A stretch of 16,421 nucleotides of DNA, taken from Planctomycetia bacterium (lineage in GTDB: Bacteria; Planctomycetota; Planctomycetia; Pirellulales; UBA1268). Made by a program: the position numbers and the translations under genes. This document shows, piece by piece, positions 14,223 to 16,421 of this stretch. Within the stretch, counting starts at the first letter, position 1. Each line of letters opens with the position of its first letter. The notes under the pieces were generated by a model. The model had not been told where the DNA came from, did no database searches, and saw nothing but the letters and a program-made list of their open reading frames with translations. Where the stretch lies: the NCBI GenBank assembly GCA_010027105.1, contig RGVT01000018.1, forward strand, positions 1 through 16,421, in the 5' to 3' direction.

Positions 14223-14244
14223 GGGCGGCGTGTGGCATGCATGC
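14215..14244. promoter_or_regulatory. Inverted ATGCATGC-type motif at the GT4 start
   Basis: GCATGCATG (14215-14223) and CATGCATGC (14236-14244) form 9-bp inverted arms with a 12-bp spacer. Each arm is itself nearly palindromic (TGCATGCA core). The minus-strand start codon of the GT4 gene (14220-14222) lies inside the first arm, where a bound repressor or an RNA stem would cover translation initiation. No other region in the window has this motif pair by eye. Confidence 0.45.
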
Positions 14245-14520
14245 CGGAAAGGTCGTCCGCAGGAAGTCTACGCGGGCGGGCAAGGGTCGCGGCGCCGGCG
14301 ACGGGCCCCGCAGCGCAGCCTCCCGGGCCTGCCCGTCTCGCGGGGCCACCCCAGCCGCGCCGGCCTCGGTGAGATTCCCAGGCCGCCGCCGCCGCCCGGG
14401 CGCGCCGCCGCCCGCGGATGCACGCCTGAATTTCCGCGAATTCCCGTGCCGGTTGTCGATGAAGCATGCGGGACGTGCCTCGCCACGTTCCCCCGTTCTT
14501 CCGGCAGGACCAATTCGCGC
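14223..14520. other. Divergent intergenic region between GT4 and GT2 genes
   Basis: This is a 298-bp spacer without a convincing gene. It holds the GCATGCATG motif pair at its left end and a less GC-rich patch with GAATT-N6-AATTC (14428-14443). An AGGA (14506-14509) 11 bases before the ATG at 14521 may be a ribosome-binding site. Both frames reading through it are low-complexity Arg/Pro/Ala sequence, typical of shadow coding. I see no clear sigma70 promoter. Confidence 0.5.
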
Positions 14521-15388
14521 ATGGCCGTCGAACTGGCGGTCGACGTTCGAGCGGCCGGCGCACCTGCGCCGCTGCCTCGTGGCGCTCGACGTGCAGCGTG
14601 GCGTGGCCGGCCGGTTCGAGGTGGTCGTCACCGACGACGGGTCGCGCGACGGCACGACGCGGCTGGTGTCAGCGCTCGCGGGGAGCGTGTCGTATCCGCT
14701 GTCGTTCACCACGCACGATCACGCCGGGTTCCGCCTGGCCCGCTGCCGCAACGAGGGTGCGGCCGCATCGACGGCCCCGTACATCCTGTTCACCGACGGC
14801 GACTGCGTCTTGCCGCCCGATCACCTCCGGATCCACCTCGAGGAACGGCGGCCGGGCTGGATCGTCGCCGGCGACTGTTTCAGGCTCGATCCGGCGGTCT
14901 CGAAGCGCCTCGACGCGCGCTCGATCCGCGAGGGTGGCTCCGGGGCGTTCGTGCCCCGGGGCGAGCGGCGGCGGATCGCCGTCAAGGCGCTGCGGGCCAA
15001 GGTCTACCAGATGCTGCGGGTGCCGCTCCGGCCACGTGTGTCGGGCAGCAACATGGCCCTGTGGCGGAGCGATTTCGAGCGTGTCAACGGGTTCGACGAA
15101 CGGTTCGTGGGGTGGGGGCTCGAGGACGTCGATCTCCAGTGGCGGCTGGCACGAGCCGGCGTGCGCTCGCGGACGATCCTCCACCGGACGGCGGCGATCC
15201 ACCTCTGGCACGAGCCGGCCGCCACGTTCGTCCGCAACGGGATCGGCACGGCCAACAGGTGGTATGTCGACGACCCGACCCGGCCCACGTTCTGCCGGGA
15301 TGGCCTCGTCAAACCCGACGACGCCGCCCGCGTGGTTCCGCTCTCTCTGCCGGCGGCGTTCCGGGAACGCCGGCGCATCGCGGCGTGA
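14521..15388 (+). CDS. GT2 glycosyltransferase with galactosyltransferase-type C-terminus; apparent frameshift near the start
   Basis: This is a family 2 (GT-A fold) glycosyltransferase. Clear motifs are ERPAHLRRCLVALDVQ, FEVVVTDDGSRDGTTRLV (first donor Asp pair), APYILFTDGDCVLPPDHL (the D-x-D metal site) and GWGLEDVDLQWRLARAG (Glyco_transf_7C/ED motif with the catalytic acid). The body is in the frame of base 14543. ATG 14521 starts in a different frame with MAVELAV, which looks like the family's first strand; the strand should continue V-V/I-S-T-F-E-R-P. The sequence is consistent with about eight bases lost near 14542. Without that, translation would have to start at ATG 14459 and give an unrelated N-terminus. 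Stop TGA is 4 bp before the next gene. Confidence 0.78.
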
Positions 15389-15392
15389 CCCG

Positions 15393-16421
15393 ATGTGGCC
15401 CTTCGACCACGGGACGATCCCGGGAAGTCGTGACATCGAGGTGGCGGCCGCCCGCCGGGAGGGCCGGCGTGTCGCGGCCGACATCGCCGGCCGGAGCGTG
15501 TGGTTCGAATCCGACGACGTGGGGCTCGAGCCCGCTCCGGAGGCGTTCGCCGCGGGATTTCTCGTGCCGGCCATGCACGCCGGCCGGCTGCTCACGGTGC
15601 GGTCGGGCGTGTGCGACACCTGGGCCGCCCGCCTGCCGCGGCTCGTCACGGCGTTTCGGCACCTCTGGTATCCCGACGCGCCGGGTGCGCACGCGCTGCC
15701 GGCGGGTCGCCCCGGTCCGCACGGCTCGGGCACGGCGCTCTGCTTCAGCGGCGGCGTCGACGCCTTCCACACGCTCCTGGCGGCCGGGCGGCGAATCGAC
15801 GTGCTCGCGTACGTCGTCGGCTACGACGTGAAACTCCGCGAGCGACGCCGGGCCTCGGCGGTCGCGCGGCTGCTCGGCGAGGTCGCCGCCGAGACGGGCA
15901 CACGGCCCGTGGTCATCCGCACCAACCTGCGGCGGCATCCGCTCCACCGCGCGGCGCCGTGGCTGAGGTCGTTCGGCGGGGCGCTCGCGGCCGCCGGCCA
16001 CCTCCTCTCCCCGGTCGTCGCCCGGTTGTTGATCTCCTCCGACGGGCTGGGCTGCGAGGATCCCGAGGTGGGGGCCCGCGCGGCGACGGACTGGCTGCAC
16101 GGCTCCGCCGGGGTCGAGATCGAGCACGTGGCGCCTGAGACGACGCGGCTCGAGAAGATCCGCACGATCGCGGCGGCGCCGCTCGTGCAGCGTCACCTGC
16201 GGGTCTGCTGGAGGAACGTGGGCGACCGGATGAACTGCGGCCGCTGCGAGAAGTGCGTGCGCACGATGCTGGCCCTCGACCTCTGCGGTCAGTTGGGGCG
16301 GTTTCCGGGCTTCGAGCGCGGTCGTGGTCTGGAGGCGGCGATCGACGCCCTGCCCGCGATCGACCCGGTCGTCACGACCTTCTACCGCGACCTGCTCGCC
16401 AACGGCCTCGCCGGCCGCACG
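15393..16421 (+). CDS. PP-loop ATP-pyrophosphatase, QueC-like, in glycosyltransferase cluster (3'-truncated)
   Basis: The frame runs from ATG 15393 to the window end without a stop (343 codons visible). After a 115-residue N-terminal region come ALCFSGGVDAFHTLL with the PP-loop SGGVD (residues 119-123), which binds ATP pyrophosphate, and LAYVVGYDVKLRERRR. A cysteine cluster follows: C272, C282, C285 and C288 (C-x9-C-x2-C-x2-C), in the segment NCGRCEKCVRTML. QueC, the 7-cyano-7-deazaguanine synthase, has a closely similar zinc cluster after its PP-loop. The N-terminal extension and position 4 bp after a GT2 gene argue against true QueC. They fit a PP-loop enzyme that modifies a sugar or a small molecule by adenylation, as N-acetyl-sugar amidotransferases do. 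Exact reaction unknown. Confidence 0.8.
   Translation, partial: MWPFDHGTIPGSRDIEVAAARREGRRVAADIAGRSVWFESDDVGLEPAPEAFAAGFLVPAMHAGRLLTVRSGVCDTWAARLPRLVTAFRHLWYPDAPGAHALPAGRPGPHGSGTALCFSGGVDAFHTLLAAGRRIDVLAYVVGYDVKLRERRRASAVARLLGEVAAETGTRPVVIRTNLRRHPLHRAAPWLRSFGGALAAAGHLLSPVVARLLISSDGLGCEDPEVGARAATDWLHGSAGVEIEHVAPETTRLEKIRTIAAAPLVQRHLRVCWRNVGDRMNCGRCEKCVRTMLALDLCGQLGRFPGFERGRGLEAAIDALPAIDPVVTTFYRDLLANGLAGRT

Noticed and set aside
14213..14520. Long N-terminal extension of the GT2 gene from ATG 14213
   Set aside because: The extension is Arg/Pro-rich shadow sequence through the divergent promoter region and lacks the first GT2 strand.
1..16421. tRNA, rRNA, insertion sequence or phage integration site
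   Set aside because: No cloverleaf-like or rRNA segments, transposase motifs or terminal inverted repeats were seen on either strand by eye.

Overview
The window is very GC-rich (clearly well above 60% by eye) and densely packed with genes. Several traits suggest a planctomycete (Planctomycetota, perhaps Pirellulales-like): GC-rich codon use, TATCCT/TAGGCT-type -10 boxes, small secreted proteins of no known family, and dispersed GACAGGCTTCAGCCTGTC palindromes. This placement is an inference from style; no rRNA or marker gene is present.

Region 1 (1-6292, + strand) is a compact inorganic-carbon uptake locus. It begins with the 3' part of dabA (Zn-binding DUF2309 subunit). Two different NuoL/M/N-type proton-antiporter-like membrane subunits follow, each starting inside the ATGA overlap with the previous stop. 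After an 18-bp gap comes sbtA (Na+/bicarbonate symporter family), then a small PII-like sbtB. Two mechanistically different dissolved-inorganic-carbon systems, an ion-gradient-coupled DAB complex and an SbtA transporter with its likely regulator, thus sit head to tail and are probably co-expressed.

Region 2 (6318-9218) is mixed housekeeping or hypothetical: a secreted endonuclease/exonuclease/phosphatase-fold protein and a HEAT-repeat protein on the minus strand, then on the plus strand a small membrane protein, a secreted 149-aa protein with a good promoter, and a 71-aa Cys-rich protein.

Region 3 (9216-10493) holds seven copies of an 18-bp palindrome, usually preceded by TAG. In three genes (9003-9218 +, 9320-9808 -, 9993-10391 +) that TAG is the gene's own stop codon. 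A fourth gene (GH130) stops at the centre of a different palindrome. The genes here are a secreted protein built of FGSG repeats and a 132-aa acidic protein with a poly-lysine tail.

Region 4 (10485-16421) is a carbohydrate cluster. On the minus strand is a GT4 glycosyltransferase joined to an alpha-helical (alpha/alpha-toroid-like) domain, split by an apparent frameshift, followed by an overlapping GH130 family gene. Divergently on the plus strand are a GT2 glycosyltransferase, with an apparent small deletion/frameshift just after its start, and a PP-loop (QueC-like) ATPase that runs off the window end. The roughly 300-bp divergent spacer carries a duplicated GCATGCATG inverted motif at the GT4 start codon. 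Two apparent frameshifts in neighbouring genes mean either local assembly error or gene decay; the sequence alone cannot decide.
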